A stretch of DNA of 64,000 bases from Ursus arctos (GCF_023065955.2 NW_026622797.1:59517689-59581688); one strand, 5' to 3'; shown: positions 1 through 13,275, numbered from the stretch's first letter. Notes: generated by a model not told the origin, from the sequence alone. Numbers and translations are program-made.

Positions 1-164
1 GAGTGAGAGAGAGAGAGAACATGAGTTGGGGGAGGAGCAGAAGGAGAGAGAAAAGCAGGCCTCCCACCGAGCAGGGAGACGATGTGGGGCTCTATCCCAG
101 GACCCTGGGATCTTGACCTGAGCCTAAGATAGGTGCTTAACTGACTGAGCAACCCAGACACCCC
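1..164 (-). repeat. Can-SINE, cut by the window edge
   Basis: This is a tRNA-derived carnivore SINE in minus orientation. Visible parts are the GA-rich segment, 'gcaggcctcccaccgagcag', the box-B-like 'ggaccctgggatcttgacct' and the head end 'cccagacacccc'. The T-rich tail side lies before the window, so only one flank is present and no target-site duplication can be scored. Mismatches to the common head (aacccagacacc) suggest it is not one of the youngest copies. Confidence 0.9.
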
Positions 165-589
165 AGTATCTAGTCTTAATACTATATAAGAAAATAAATA
201 TATTTGAAAATTGAACTTGTGATGTTGAAAAAACTATCCCTAGAAGGCAAAAAATTTCATCTGTAGGATAAATGATAGAATTTTCATTCAGAAATTGAGT
301 AGAATGGCATTTGAAAATTAATTTTAACAGAAAATTTGAATGAAAAAGAATTCTATTTCAGGAAAATTTCTGGAAATATTTAAATTTTATTATAACTTCC
401 TTTAGATCCTGGATTCTCTTTTTATTGAAAAAAAATATATTGATAGGCACTTAAAACTCAGCGTAGCTGCTTTCCTGACATACATTAATTATTTCAGTAA
501 TACATGAATTAGAGTATCTTATGCTTGCTGAGTTATCTTTGTTAGATTAAAAAAATTCCAAAACATTTTGCAGTTCTTTAATACTGATA
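165..589. other. AT-rich sequence, nothing recognised
   Basis: AT-rich DNA with short A and T runs. I see no repeat family, open frame or RNA gene that I can support. Confidence 0.5.
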
Positions 590-970
590 TTTTTGGAAGT
601 TTTATTAAGGTATATTTTTTACAATAAGTCATATATACTTAATATACACAATTTTATTTTGATATATGTATAAGATATGAAAACATTACCAAAATTGAGA
701 TAATGAACATAATTCATCACTCCAAAGAAGTTTCTTCTGCTCCCCTTGTAATGTGCCTTTCCCATCCCTTTTAGTACCACCCCCACACCTGCCATCTTGG
801 GCAAGCACTTTTCTGCTATCGCTATAGATTAGTTTAAATTATCTAAAGTTTTATATACATGGGATGATACATCATGTAGTCTTTTTTGTCTGGCTTCCTT
901 TACTGGCATAATTATTTTGCAGTCCATCTGTGTTGCCTATACAGTGGTTTATTCAATTAAACTATACAGT
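590..970 (-). repeat. Old L1 (L1M-type) 3' region fragment
   Basis: The stretch contains the antisense form of a mammalian L1M 3' region. Landmarks are 'gagataatgaacat', 'cccttgtaatgtgcc', 'ctatagattagttt', 'cttttttgtctggcttc' and 'cataattattttgcag', in the order expected from the recalled consensus. Divergence is high, as expected for a pre-carnivore insertion. The exact subfamily is not determined. Confidence 0.7.
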
Positions 971-1139
971 CTATCTTCAAGTAAAATTACAATACAGTCT
1001 ACTTATACATATATATAAGCTCCACATGACATTGAAATTATATCTTTTAAACAGTTGTATATTTTTTAAGAAATTTAAATAAAAAGATAAAAGTATTTTA
1101 TATTTATATATTAATTACTATTTTTGATTCTCTATTCCT
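971..1139. other. AT-rich spacer between L1 blocks
   Basis: Very AT-rich sequence between two minus-strand L1-like blocks. It may be decayed L1, but I cannot support that. Confidence 0.4.
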
Positions 1140-2735
1140 TTGTGTAGATCAGCTCCTCATATAATTTTCCTTCTGCCTGAAAAAAGTTTTTTAACATTTC
1201 TTATAATGTGGGGTAGCTAGTGATGAATTCTTCCTGCTTTTGTATGCCTAAAAAAGTTTTTATTTCAATTTCAGTTTTAAGAGGTTTTCCATTGGGTATA
1301 GAAATCTAGGTTGCCATTTTTTTTAATACTTTAAAAGACATCGATTGATTATCTCCTCATTTTTACCAATTAGAAATATATTGTCCTCCTTGTCTTTGTT
1401 TTCCTATGTATAATGTGACTTTTCTCAGGCTGGTTTAACTGTTTTCTCATTATCACCATTTTTATCAATTTAATTATGACATGCTCTGCTGTAGTTTTCT
1501 TTATGTTTCTTGTGCTTGGGTTTTGCTGAGATACTTGGATTTGTAGATTTATAACTTTTATATACCCTTCATTTATTCCAAGTACACATATATTAGTCCA
1601 CATAAAGTTGTCCTTTAACTCACTGATGGACTTTTCTTTTTATTATTATTATTTTTCCAAATGGTGTCTACTTTTATGGCTTCAAGTTCACTAATCTAGT
1701 TTTCTTCAATGTCTAATCTTCTATTCATCCATTTCAGTGTATTTTTTTGGTCAAAAATTATGGTTTTCAAATCTAGTAATTCATTTTGTAATTTTTAATA
1801 ATATCTCCCATAGCTCTACTTAAATTTGTAAATATACAGAATATATGAAACAGAATAACTTTTCAAGTCTTTGTTTTAACATTTGTATCAGTTCTGGTCT
1901 GGTCTCGATTGATTTTTCTTCTCCTCATCATGGGTTATAATTTCCTGCTTCTTACATGCTGATTAATCTTTCATTGGATTTGAGATATTGTATCTTTTAC
2001 ATTGTTGGGTGGCAGATAAGTTTGTATTCCTAAAAATATTCTTAAGCTTTGCTTTGGGAGGCAGTTAATTTTTAGAAATAGTTCCAGCCATTCTGGTTTT
2101 GCATAAGATTGCTATTTCAGAACCAGAGAGTGTTTATCTAGGATGAATTATTCCTGGCCAGTAGGGTAAGACTCTTCTGAGTACTCTGTCCAATTATGTG
2201 TTTTTCTAATCTACCCCCAGGAATGGCATTCCCACCAGGAATGGCAGTATTGCCAGTGTTTAAGAGTGTTGACATCATCTCTTCTAATCCTTTTGGGTGG
2301 TTGTTTTCCAGGGCTGGGGTATTTTCCTCACATGCATGCACTGATCTACTGACTACTTAAGAGGAGCCCTCTGCAGATCTCTGGAGTTTTCTCTATGCGC
2401 AGTTCTCTCCTTTTCTGAACTCTATTATGTGAATGCTAACAACCTTGGTCCCCCTGGACTCCCATTCTGTCTCCTCATTTCAGGAAAGTTAGCAGACTAT
2501 GCCTATGTTCTCTTTTTCTGTGTCATTACCTGGAAACTCTCTCATGGCAATTAGCTGGGGCATCACTAGCTCACCTCATTTGTTTCCCATCTTTCAGAAA
2601 CCAGGGTCCTTCATTGACTGCTGTTCAGTGTCTTAAAAAAACATTGTTTCAAACATGTTTTTCCAATTTTAAATGTTTCCACAGAAGGGTAATTCCAATT
2701 CCTATGACTCCATCTTGATCAGAAGTGAGTTTACA
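1140..2735 (-). repeat. Long old L1-type block, antisense
   Basis: This block of about 1.6 kb follows a recalled, widespread mammalian L1-type sequence in antisense. Landmarks in order are 'gctagtgatgaattcttcct', 'gtttttatttcaatttcag', 'tgctgtagttttctttatg', 'tcttgtgcttgggttttgct', 'ctcctcatcatgggttataa', 'gactcttctgagtactctg', 'ctctgcagatctctggag' and 'actccatcttgatcagaag' at the far edge. Read on the minus strand, that last edge looks like an L1 5' start. Numerous indels and stops make it a dead relic. Whether it belongs to the same insertion as the block at 590-970 cannot be decided. Confidence 0.65.
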
Positions 2736-3884
2736 CCTGTATTTTTTAACTAGTTTTCACTTCACTTTAACATTTTACCTTCTAGGGCTATTAATTACAT
2801 GAAGGGATGGGGGGGGGTGCATTACAGAGTCATCTTCACAACTTACTACTTTCGTTGTGTCACTCTGTTCCAGAACCCAAAATGTCTCTTTTAGCTCACT
2901 AAGTTAAATATAAACACAAACACAAGCCAATAAAATTAGTTATATAAAGAACTAAAACAGGGTTTTTATTGTTTACAGCTTTCTTATGTACTAACTTGAT
3001 CCAAGGATACCCTTGATGTAGAGGACTGGCTAGGCTATATAGTCTTTATTCAATCATTCATAACTAAAATTGCTGTCAAACAAAATTTTTATAAAAATCG
3101 CACAAGAAGTTGTAGGTATTCACTGAAAACAACCTAGACTCCAAATAATTCAAGTGGCAAATGAAAGAATATTAACTCCCACATATGTACAACTTAAGGA
3201 CCCTAACCAAGACATTTGCCTATATAGTTGACCACCTCACATTTGTATAGGATAGGAAACTTTATTTTGTAAATAAAGAACATCTTTCCTTGAGCATTTA
3301 CAATAGGAACTGTGATTTTTCCCCCCACAGTGTTTGTGTTTATTTCTAGACCCGTATCTTCTCTTCAAAGTCTACATATAAACATTACTACAGAGTCAAA
3401 CTTTAGGACTTAGCAATTCCCGTAACACTTTTTGAAAGAGAAGAACATTTAAGAACAGAGTCCTTGCTGGAGATTTATTAATCTCTGTCTTAGATAATGT
3501 CAGATTATGGGAGAATGAAAAAATTTGTGCATGTTAGACTATTCAGGGAACATTTCAGAGAAAAGATTTTAATCTTAAAAATCCATAGAATTTTAGTAAA
3601 TGAAGAAGCTATAAATAGTGCTTACACAAAAGTAAAATTACTAAAATTATCATTATTTGGTTATTTATTACTCTATGCATTATTCTTGGAGCCACATTTC
3701 AGTATACCCTAACTATACGTTAATGGCTAATTTTGAATATACTGGTACAAAGTTGTTTTAGAATTTATGTGATTTAGTCAGAATATGTCCCTTTTCTACA
3801 GTGGTGAAATCAGCAAATTAATACCTTTCAATATGTCTATATGGACAAATTGTACTTGATCAGTCCCTTTAAAGATTACCAATA
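2736..3884. other. Unrecognised noncoding stretch
   Basis: No repeat family, exon or RNA gene recognised. A nine-base G run interrupts the AT-rich sequence near 2809-2817. Open frames here are short and have no distinguishing features. Confidence 0.5.
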
Positions 3885-4420
3885 GCATGTGTATTGGACA
3901 GGAATTTCCACTGTAGTGCTATGTAACAAACCACTCCTTAAAATAGCAATCATTTTTCCACGCTCTTCAGTCTGCAGGATAGCTGAAGGTCAAAATGATT
4001 TAGGCTGGATTTGTCAGGGCTTCATACTAAGCTTCTATATGCCTGTAGACTTTCCTGCTTGTCTCTATTCCTCATCTCCTGCACTCTCCTTTGTCTTTCT
4101 TATTAACGGGTCATAAAGGCAGGTCAGATGAAATCCGTTCAGTGGTAAACTACATCATTTTCTCCACCATTGGAAGGAATGAGTGGTGGGTGAATGACAT
4201 CATTTTCTCACCACCAGAAAGATTTTTTAGAGATAATGTTGATGTCTTCCAGGAATATGGAAATGCTTGCATTTCCATAAGAACTTCCCATGCATCTCAT
4301 CCTTTCCTGTGTCTTTCTATGTCTCCTGAGTCTTTGCCAGGAGACTATGCACAAAACAAGACTGCCTTTTTTGAATACTTGTTAACTTTATGTGTTATAG
4401 AATTTTGCTTCCTGTGAGCA
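3885..4420. repeat. Possible medium-reiterated repeat, family not determined
   Basis: The start 'tgctatgtaacaaaccactc' resembles a common mammalian repeat beginning 'tgctgtgtaacaaaccaccc', followed by a segment rich in atcattt as in that repeat. The match fades downstream, so both identity and right boundary are uncertain. The segment also contains two copies of 'catcattttctc' (about 4155 and 4199) in an imperfect local duplication. A 108-codon open frame at 4091-4417 begins with TTG and has no recognisable domain. Confidence 0.35.
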
Positions 4421-5689
4421 AATATAACACCTTTCATGGCCATAGCCAGTTGCCTCCCAAGTTGATTTAAAGCATGAAGTTTTTTTCCAAGAAGAAACAT
4501 CTCAAACTTTATAGCCTATAAGCAAATTTACCTTAGAATGTCTCATTTTAAGCCTACAATTTTCAGATATCTGTCAGAAATATAAAACATAAAAAATTTT
4601 TTATGGATGGGAGAATAATAAGAAAAAATAAATAATAGTTTGGGGTTTTAATGGCTTGTCAATATCTGACTGAATTCATTAAGTAATCTGTCTTCAGTCT
4701 TATTTAGTGCAATGAAATTCCCTAATAGCTTATAAACCCGAACACAAATGTAAGAACACTACTGCTCACTTGTTTTTCTCCAGCCACATCATTAGTAAAA
4801 AGTTTCTTCTTACCAGAATCAAAATCATATTTGGGGTATGACTTGGTGGAGCTTCTTTGGAACCATTGTCTTCTATTAAAATTTATAAACACTTATAAAA
4901 AATATAGAGAATTTGAGAGTCTTGTGCATAAATATATGTTTTGATTTTTTTAAAAATAATGCATGGAAAATAATAATTTTGTAAACTTGCCTAGTATGGA
5001 AATGTTCTGCCCTCTGGCACTTGTCCATTCTTTTTCCTATTGTTAAATAAGTCTTGCTGATACCCATATAAGAAAGTAAATCTTTCTCCTATAATTGTGG
5101 CTGCCGCTTAAAGGTGAGGAAAACTTTATTGAAATATAGTAACCTCAGAGTTTTGAATAACATAGAAACTTAGAGAGGACCTGGGAAGATAATAAGGACC
5201 ACTGGCTTTCCAGGGGATGGCAAAACTCTCTTCTGCTCCAATTACTTCATTGACCCACATAGATTCCAGTTCCCTACCCTTGTTAGGATCCCTCTATAAA
5301 ATGGTTTAGAATTCCTCCTAAGAGTGACTTTTGAAACCATTTTTAAATCTTCAGAGTTTATCATTCCCTATTGATTCTCATTTCCTTCTAAGTTTTATCT
5401 CTTCCTGAGGTAAAATCCTGTTTAGTACACTAAAACATTTTAACCAGGACTAGAGTGACTCACATTTGTTCTAAACAATGTCTAAAGTTTTTTATTCAGT
5501 GTTTTAACATTGCAAAAACATAGGTAAAATATGAGACTCGGATTTCCTTCTCTCTGATATTACTACATTTTCCAAAAGATGTCTACATAAAGTTGTGATT
5601 TTATGTGGCATTCTAATAGCCATGAATGTCCATGTTATCTACAATTGCAGTAATATCTAAGTACTTAGGACTTACACATATGTCTTCAT
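4421..5689. other. Unrecognised noncoding stretch
   Basis: No repeat, exon or RNA gene could be supported. The sequence is AT-rich and of ordinary complexity. Confidence 0.5.
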
Positions 5690-5760
5690 TCATACCACAA
5701 ACATTTATTGAGTGCTTACTATGTTCCAGACCCTGGTATTACAAATGAAAAGTCAGAATT
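5690..5760 (-). repeat. L2/MIR-like 3' fragment
   Basis: The string 'catttattgagtgcttacta' followed by 'tgttccagaccctggtatta' is the antisense form of the conserved 3' end shared by L2-type elements ('tatttattgagcacctacta...'). Only about 70 bases are recognisable. Confidence 0.6.
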
Positions 5761-5809
5761 AGAGGAGTATTTCTCAAGTTTTAAGAGAATGAGAAATAGG
5801 GAAGATACA

Positions 5810-5827
5810 AAAAAAAAAAAAAAAAAA
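5810..5827. repeat. Poly-A run
   Basis: A run of about 18 A. It is not attached to a recognisable retroposon on either side, so it is listed only as a homopolymer. Confidence 0.8.
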
Positions 5828-7529
5828 GAAGACGACAAGAATGGAATGAAATAATCTAACACGTTTTGACTCACACACATGTATGAGCTACAAAGACCCT
5901 CCTGGTTTCAAAATTGCTATGACCTTTCTGGCACCTGCCTTGTGCCCAGTGCCTAGCACACTATTCTCCCGTGTTAAATTCCTCCTTCTGGCTTGTCACA
6001 CATAGAGCAGTCAGCTTGGTAGCCCCTGGGACCACAGGTCAGGTTGCAGAAAAGACCAAATGGCTGAGATGTAGAGCAAAGAAAGTGGGCAGTTCTCAGG
6101 TACACCAGCTAAATTGCTGTAGTTGTCTGCCTGCTAATACAATGATCCTGATTCCTGAACTGTGTTGAGGGGCAGGAGGGATCAAGGGAATCAGCATTAC
6201 ACTGCTGAACATTTCTGCCTAAAACTGGCATCATTTCACATTCTTGGGAAACAGATATTGCAGAGATATAAGTATTAAACAAGGACCCCAAAGGCCTATA
6301 CTTGAAAGAAGTTGTAATAGATAAACATGTAGGTATTCTTAAGTTTATAGACCTTTTTATCCTTTCAAATTAAAAAAAAAATATTTAGGGATCTCTGTAC
6401 CACTACCACATAGAATAAGTAATTTCAATTGAAATGGAGTATTAACACCAGTCTCAACATCATCTTTAAGTAGAAAGGAAATTAAGGAGTTCACTCAAAT
6501 ATTCAAAGGTCAAATGACTCCAACTCATAGGTCACTTGGAAGAGCTCACTTAGGGACTTGAGAAAGGCATTTAATACTATACTTGGACTTAAAAGCACTT
6601 TCCCAAGAATAAATCACTAATATGAGTCTTCCTTTCCATCACATTGGGTTGTCTCTCACAAGTCAGTGCAAATGCCAAGACTTTTTGCTTTGACTTTTCA
6701 ATAGTATTAGTAATACAGTATAATCACTTCTGACTGAGTGTCTTAAAAAAGTAAACCTAATTTAAGGTATTGTTGGTATATTAAAGAGAAGTTAATCATA
6801 TGACGTGATTTAGAACTGGTGATTTGAAGTAACAACTTTTTCTACATCGTTTTTGTAAAGGCATCTCTTGGCCTAGGGCTACGCCTGGGATTTCTACACA
6901 CAGTCAGGGTAAAAATTAAGATATATTTCTCCCAAAGAACTTACAGTCCAAATGTATGCCACAGATCTTTGGGAAGAATTTAAACTATTTCCGAAATATT
7001 ACTAAAAATTTAGGCAACAGTAACCGTTAAGATGAAACATTTTGATTGCTAAGTTGAAATTTTGAAGATTGATTTTTTTTCCCTCCCTCATCGGAATAGT
7101 CTGGGTCATATGGAGTTAGTCAAAAGAAAGAAAGGAACATAATTCAGAGAAAGTAACTACAACTACGTGCACTGAACACATGTACTTTATCAACAAAGTA
7201 AACAGTAAAACTTGCAAATGTCTTGGAGTCCTAAAATCAACCAAGGAAAAAGAAATAAATGATGATCTGTGGCTTGAATCTCTTACTAACATTCTACTTT
7301 TCAAAGAATGACATGATAGCATTGAAAGCTTATTCTCCCCTACAGTTAAAAATGCACAACAGCATCGTAATTAAAGTATACATATTGCTTACAATTTCTA
7401 TGTAATGCTAAATAGTCACTGGAAGAGAAAAAGAGATTCTAACCTCGAGGAGTTTAAAATCGGAACTCTTGACACTAGCTTGAATCGATCAGCGTTAGTT
7501 ATATGACACAATAACTGAAAAGCAGTAGA
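5828..7529. other. Unrecognised noncoding stretch
   Basis: No feature recognised. A phrase near 5940-5965 ('gtgcccagtgcctagcacac') weakly resembles an L2 3' end but is too short to call. Confidence 0.5.
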
Positions 7530-7925
7530 TATTAAAATATGACCACAAATTCATCTAAAGAGAAGTGGCAGTGGTGGAGGTCATAAAAAGTTTGAGTGAA
7601 AGATGAGTAGGACTGTGGGGGCGAAGAATGTGTCGGCTCTCCTCTGATCACTACACAAAGACTTCCTGGAAGATGTGGGGCTTCCAAAGAGATTATACCG
7701 GGGCAAAGTGACAAGATGGAATTCTCTGTGATCACGTGTTATGGGCCTGGCTGTAACAATGCTGGGAGGTGGGAGTGGAATGACAGAAAAGAGGGCAGCC
7801 AAGAAACTGCGACTAAAGTTATAGAAGGTACGTTCAGCGAAAGGGCAATGGAGCCAAAAGGGGACCAGAGAAACCTGAGCACCAAGAACTAAAATTAGAG
7901 CTTTCTGGACCAAGGAGGGGTCAGT
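7530..7925 (-). repeat. Probable L2 fragment, antisense
   Basis: The phrases 'gatgagtaggactgtggg', 'acttcctggaagatg' and the purine-rich layout match the antisense form of the L2 consensus ('aggatgagtaggagttt', 'cttcctggaggaggtg'). Two overlapping minus-strand open frames of 67 and 110 codons fall inside and show no domain. I take them as chance frames in a repeat. No boundary signal is visible. Confidence 0.5.
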
Positions 7926-8472
7926 GTCACTCCTGGTTTTGAATTTTAAAAAACTGAATTAGAAATAACAGAAATAAAAATCAAGTCTGAGAATTATTCA
8001 TAAGAAATTCCCACGTAGGCAGTTTCTATTTCAAGACCACAAATTTCAGTGTAGAAAACATATAAACCAAAGGCAGAGCTGTGTTTAATACGTGAGCTAT
8101 GCAAAAATGATTCAAATAAGAATAAAGAAAAATGCAGGAGATTGAAAAATGCTAAATTTGCACCCATTATATAGGACTTCCACTTCAAAGTAAAGAACAC
8201 CAATCATTTTTAGTTGTGATAGAAAAACACAAAGCAGTTGTTTGCTTTTTTGGTTGGTGATTTATTTATTTATTTTTCTATTGTATGCATCTCCTAAATA
8301 TTTGTTATAGATACTAAACTTAATACACCACCCAGATCTAACAGACTACTTTCCATCAGCTCAAACTGAACTATCCCATTCTGGTTTATCTCCCTCTTAT
8401 CCACATATTCAGTTAGCAGTGTACTCTTTCAGTGAACTGAAAGTTGGAATTTCAAAATAATCAGTTTTCTAT
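7926..8472. other. Unrecognised noncoding stretch
   Basis: AT-rich sequence without recognisable repeats or coding potential. Confidence 0.5.
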
Positions 8473-8489
8473 TGTATAAAGATTTTTTT

Positions 8490-8682
8490 TTTAAAGATTT
8501 TATTTATTTATTTGACAGAGATAGAGACAGCCAGCGAGAGAGGGGACACAAGCAGGGAGGAGTGGGAGAGGAAGAAGCAGGCTCCTAGCGGAGGAGCCTG
8601 ATGTGGGGCTCGATCCCACAACGCTGGGATCACGCCCTGAGCCGAAGGCAGACGCCTAACCGCTGTGCCACCCAGGCGCCCC
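8490..8682 (-). repeat. Young Can-SINE with 17-bp target-site duplication
   Basis: A full-length tRNA-derived SINE in minus orientation. It has the T-rich tail, 'gacagccagcgagagag', the 'gtgggagaggaagaagcagg' body, 'gggatcacgccctgagccg' (box-B region) and the head end 'cacccaggcgcccc'. The flanks carry the perfect duplication 'tgtataaagattttttt' at 8473-8489 and 8683-8699. The clean head and perfect duplication indicate a recent insertion. The 'agccagcgagagag' variant is the one I associate with bears and panda. Confidence 0.96.
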
Positions 8683-8699
8683 TGTATAAAGATTTTTTT

Positions 8700-8962
8700 A
8701 AAAGGGAAAAAAGGAAAAAGAAAATATCAAATCATATCAACTGGATTCTTAGATTAGCAAATAATTTTTCTTTGAACATTATAACTATACCTCCATTTTT
8801 CTCTGTATTCTTCTGTCACATATACTCTTACAGAAACACACTGATAAATTAAAAATCAAGTCAGGTTTGCTCTCCTGTGTTAACAGACACAAAGGGCCAC
8901 AACTGTTCCCTCTTTTATTTCAAGACAAGAGCTATATTAGACAATTGGTTTGGGGCTTGAGA
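8700..8962. other. Unrecognised spacer
   Basis: AT-rich sequence after the SINE. Nothing recognised. Confidence 0.45.
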
Positions 8963-9063
8963 AAGCAAAACAACAAAATAGAAGAAAGAAAATAAAAGGA
9001 AAGAAAAGGAAGAAAGAAGAAAAGAAAAAGAAGAGAAAGAAAGAGAGAAAGAAAACAAAAAGA
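8963..9063 (+). repeat. GA-rich low-complexity tract
   Basis: A/G-rich simple sequence. From 8994 to 9055 there is an uninterrupted run of 62 purines made of irregular GAAA, GGAA and GAGA units. It is not a regular microsatellite. Such mirror-rich purine tracts can form triplex DNA. Confidence 0.9.
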
Positions 9064-12000
9064 ATTCTGACTAGTTGAATTTATTTGTAATCAAATTATG
9101 TGCATTATGTTGTTGTTTATTTAGGGGACTTACTTCCTATTTACTTTTCGGAAGTTACAAGTAAAAGTGTGAATCATAGTGAAGAAATAGTCACTACTCA
9201 AATTAAAGATACTTTTATTTTTCATTAGGAAACTTAATGGAGTGAACATAGTTTAGCATTTGAAAAAGACTAAGGTTTGTGTGTTGAAATAAACAAGGAA
9301 GTGTAAAGGAAGGGCGGATCACATGACCACGGCCGTGAAACAAGATGAGTGGTGGGTTGATGAGCACTAAAAGCAGTGTGAAGGCCACGACACCGAATTC
9401 AGGAAATATTTGCACTGCCTTTTCCTATTCCCCTTTTCTTCTAGTCTTTGATGGATATATAATAATTATATTTTATAAGAATGCCAGTGGTGACGGAAGT
9501 GCTTCTCCTAATGCAGAGGCTGTAAAGCTATCAGAAGAGCTTTAAGCAAATGTTATCTGTTTTACAGAAGAAATCAATTACCCACAGATTGCTTAAACCA
9601 GTGACAGGCATGGTAAGGAATAAAATGTGTTAAGTAGAAAAGTTACAGCCATCAACATGTAAGGAATTACATGATATATGAAAGCAATCACTTGTTCAAT
9701 TTACCTTCAAAACTAAAACAAGTTCTTCTGCATTGGAAATAAACATGAACCTCTCTCTGAAAAGGGAACAATTTCCAACTCAATGGAAAAAGTACTGTAT
9801 AAATTTTAGCCAGCAATAGTGCTATTAGGAGAACACAACCAGGTTTTCAGAGATAAAGTATGTGAACTACTTAACATACTTATTTCAAAGTAGGCATCCG
9901 TTTGTCTTCATCTTCCTGCAATTCAGAATTATGTAATTTTCCAGATATGCCTGGAATAAAAAAAGGTCTGCTAGAAAATACTTCACACTTTGCAACATTC
10001 TTTATATTAAACTGCAAAGGATTTTGCTCAATTAAAAATATCTTTATTATATTAAAGTTTTAATATTCATCATTCTGTGTTGATAACACATATTTCATTA
10101 TCTGTATTAGCAAGACAAAATTCACAAGTGGGCCTTTTTTTCTGCTTAAAGAGGTAAAATAAATGTCTCAAAAAGGCTCTGACAGTTCTTAGGGAGGACA
10201 TCATGGTTCAAAATGCTCATCAAAGCTGTTAATCGCTCAGGTGGAGTTGGCAACTTGCTTGTGAGACAAGGTCGCCATTTTCAGTTCTTTATCCTACCAG
10301 TCCTAAAGGAATTTCTGTATTGTATGATTTAATTTTTAAAACAAATTAATTCAAATCACATGTAACATAAAAAAGTAATTTCTTAATATTGCGAAACAGG
10401 AATCATTTCACCAGATGTGCCATTAGAGACATCACAGCATAACCATCACATTTCTGAGAATGTCATTGTGTGCAATGACAGCCATGACGACAGATACCTG
10501 CCTAATGAAGAACTTATGCCTCTTTCCACTTCCTTTTTTTTCAAATTGGGACGTGTTTAGGAGCATTTGCTCACATGATCTTTCAATAGAATCAGGAGTA
10601 ATACACCAGCTGATGCATATCATTCTTTGACAATATTCTGAGCAAGAGTTCTATACTGATTTAATTTTCTTGGGAATAAAGTATGTATATTCAGATTTCA
10701 TGTCAGTCAGCTGCCCTTAATGGACAAATGTTAATGATAAAATTTAAAGTACTACATTTTGGGAACACCTGTAAGTTAAATTCTTTAAGAAGAATCACAC
10801 TAGTAGTCTCATAGTCGCTCTGACACAAAAAACAGTATTGTGAAAATTCCCAGATGAAAGACAACACTGCTAATGCTTTTTTCTCTGCAAAATTATCAGG
10901 TTGATATAATGGTGATGTCCTACTGATTATTCACCACAGACCTTCCAACAGGATAATGCATTCTGAAAATATGAACTTGAAGCTAAAATATTAAATATGC
11001 ATTTCCTCCTCCTATAGGACATGTTGAAATGCCACATGCTGTTGGTGAGAATGACCCATAAGTGTTGGATTTTTCTCCCCCTTGCTCTTCTTTTCCAGAA
11101 ACAGTTAGTGTGGCGTGCAGTGAACCAAATCAACAATGTGATTCAAGCTGTCTCCGTAGCTTCTTGGCAAAAGAAAGGATAAACTATAAAAACTCCCCTC
11201 CTACAGCTTTCAGCTCTTGCTTCCCACACTTTAACATCTTCTGTCACCTCTGGCGCTGTTACTGACCCATGCTAAGCTAAACTAAAGGATGATAAGTTTG
11301 CTGCCTTTGCCCTTGTCCTGAGGGGCTGCACATTATCCTATCAAGTATCAGTAGCCATTTCTGTGGGATATTTGTCACCCCACGAAGGCCTTTGGAACAA
11401 ATGAAATGGGCAGCGAATTACAAAAATGTCATTCTCTAAAGGAAATGGATGAAGGCTTTTGTTCTCCAGTAATAAATAGATGCCATAGGCTTATAACACT
11501 ATTTTTATATTAAATTTGACAGAGTTACTATTTCTAGTTCATTAAGGGAACAGCTTGAAAACTCTTTCTTTCTGTACTTTTAAAAATAATGTTGTTTCCC
11601 TCATTACTTGCCAGTAATAAATATAAACAATACCTGGCAATAGATCCTGGAAATCACAGATATGATTGATTTCAAGTTACTTTTGCTAATGATTGTTTTA
11701 AAAATGTACAAAAATCATTTCAGGGAGGGATTTTGAGATTATAAATGGATTATGTAAAGAGGTACCTGTGAATGGATTTTAAGGTCTGATTTATACCCAT
11801 TCCTCTTTTCTTTATAAATCACAAATATATTACTTCCTTTTCTCACTTTTCTCACACATTATAGTTTTACAGGGCTTCATGATAAATATGCCATGGACAA
11901 AGGTCAAGCAAAGGATAATAACTCAATTCCTTAAATGAAAGCTTCAAAGTAAATCCTCTGTGTTTAATAGCAGTATACAGAGGTCAAGATGACAATGTCC

Positions 12001-12994
12001 CAGACTAGAGAATAAAATGTGTTAATATCTTTGAGCCTCAGTATATTTTTAAATGGGTATACTTGAACTGACACACTTAGATGTTCTTTGAAGTGGAACT
12101 TGAGCAAGATGCATAATACACGATAATAAATTAAATAGCACCACATATTTTTAGATAAATTTCAGTTGTGTGGTTTATCAGCATTTTCATGGTTATTCAC
12201 TGTTTCTAATATAATAGATATATTTCTTCTGTGGGTTTGCCTCCTCAATGATTTTAAAATTGAGCTACCTTTTGCTTCCTAAGCTTCTTTTGTCCAACAA
12301 AAGTTGTGAGGCAAGGTACTGAAAACAACTCACAGCAATTTTTACTTGACCCATTAGTATATAGATGAAGACTAATTGTTGTAATATACTCTTAGTGAAG
12401 ATCATTTAATATTGAAGCATGTTATCTGTGTTTATCTTCAGATTTTCTGATTTTGTATTTTATATCATAACTTTTGGGTACATTGTATATCTTAAGTTTA
12501 GTCAACATTTGCCAATATTTTGACAGAATTGATCTGTAAAAACAGTAAAAGTGGGGTAAACCAATTCTAATTTTCAGTTAGATCAAAGTCATCATTTCTT
12601 GGAGGTAAATGATTTTAAAAATTCAGCTACATCTTATATATTTTCGGTGGACGTTTGCTTTATTTTATATTTTTTTATTCCTCTTTGCTTCTCAACATGA
12701 GAGCATGTACCCGACTTTGCAAACTCCCTCATTGTATGAGCTGTGATAGGGGCACGATCAGACCCAAAGGTTCTTCCAAGAAGACCTAAGTATGCCAATC
12801 CACATCCATCCAGTTGACGCGTGCTCCAGAGCTGCAGGCACTAATGCACATTTTAATTTCTAGATGAATCACTGTCATTTTGACTCCTGTGTACTGCTCT
12901 GAGTCACCCAATACCCATCCTCCAGCGTCCTTTTCTGACAATTTAGTCCCCAATACCTTGCAACTCAAAAGTCTTTGTCTCTAAACATTTAAAT
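9064..12994. other. Long unrecognised noncoding stretch
   Basis: Almost 4 kb with no repeat family I can name. Open frames are at most about 70 codons, occur on both strands, and lack domain features or a visible exon pattern. It may contain decayed repeats too old to recognise by eye. Confidence 0.5.
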
Positions 12995-13275
12995 TCCTTG
13001 ACTAAATCTAGCTAGTGATTCTTGCAAGTAAGGGAGGGGAGAGTGTTTGAAAAACACAGAAGAAAATGAGAAGTGCTTTTTCTTCACAAATGGAAATGAT
13101 GACTAATACGCCCTATCTTTGTATCAGAAATAGAATAGATAGGATAAATGGAAGCACAGTAGATAAAAAGACTTTCATTAATCGAAAAATTATTAAAACA
13201 TTACAGTAGGTTACTCAAAGAGTTGAGTAATTTGTTTTCTCGTTGATTTTTAGAAACAGAGCAGATTCCAACCTT
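12995..13275 (+). repeat. Copy 1 of a diverged local duplication
   Basis: This segment is similar in sequence and order to 14195-14505. Shared blocks include 'gactaaatctagctagtgattctt' type text against 'gactaagtcaccagttagtaattctt', 'gagagtgtttgaaaaacac' against 'gagaagtatttgaaaagcat', and 'gatttttagaaacagag' against 'gacctttagaaatagag'. No known family was recognised in either copy. Boundaries are approximate. Confidence 0.6.

Noticed and set aside
7581..7913. A 110-codon minus-strand frame.
   Set aside because: It coincides with an L2-like fragment and overlaps another frame on the same strand. No domain is seen.
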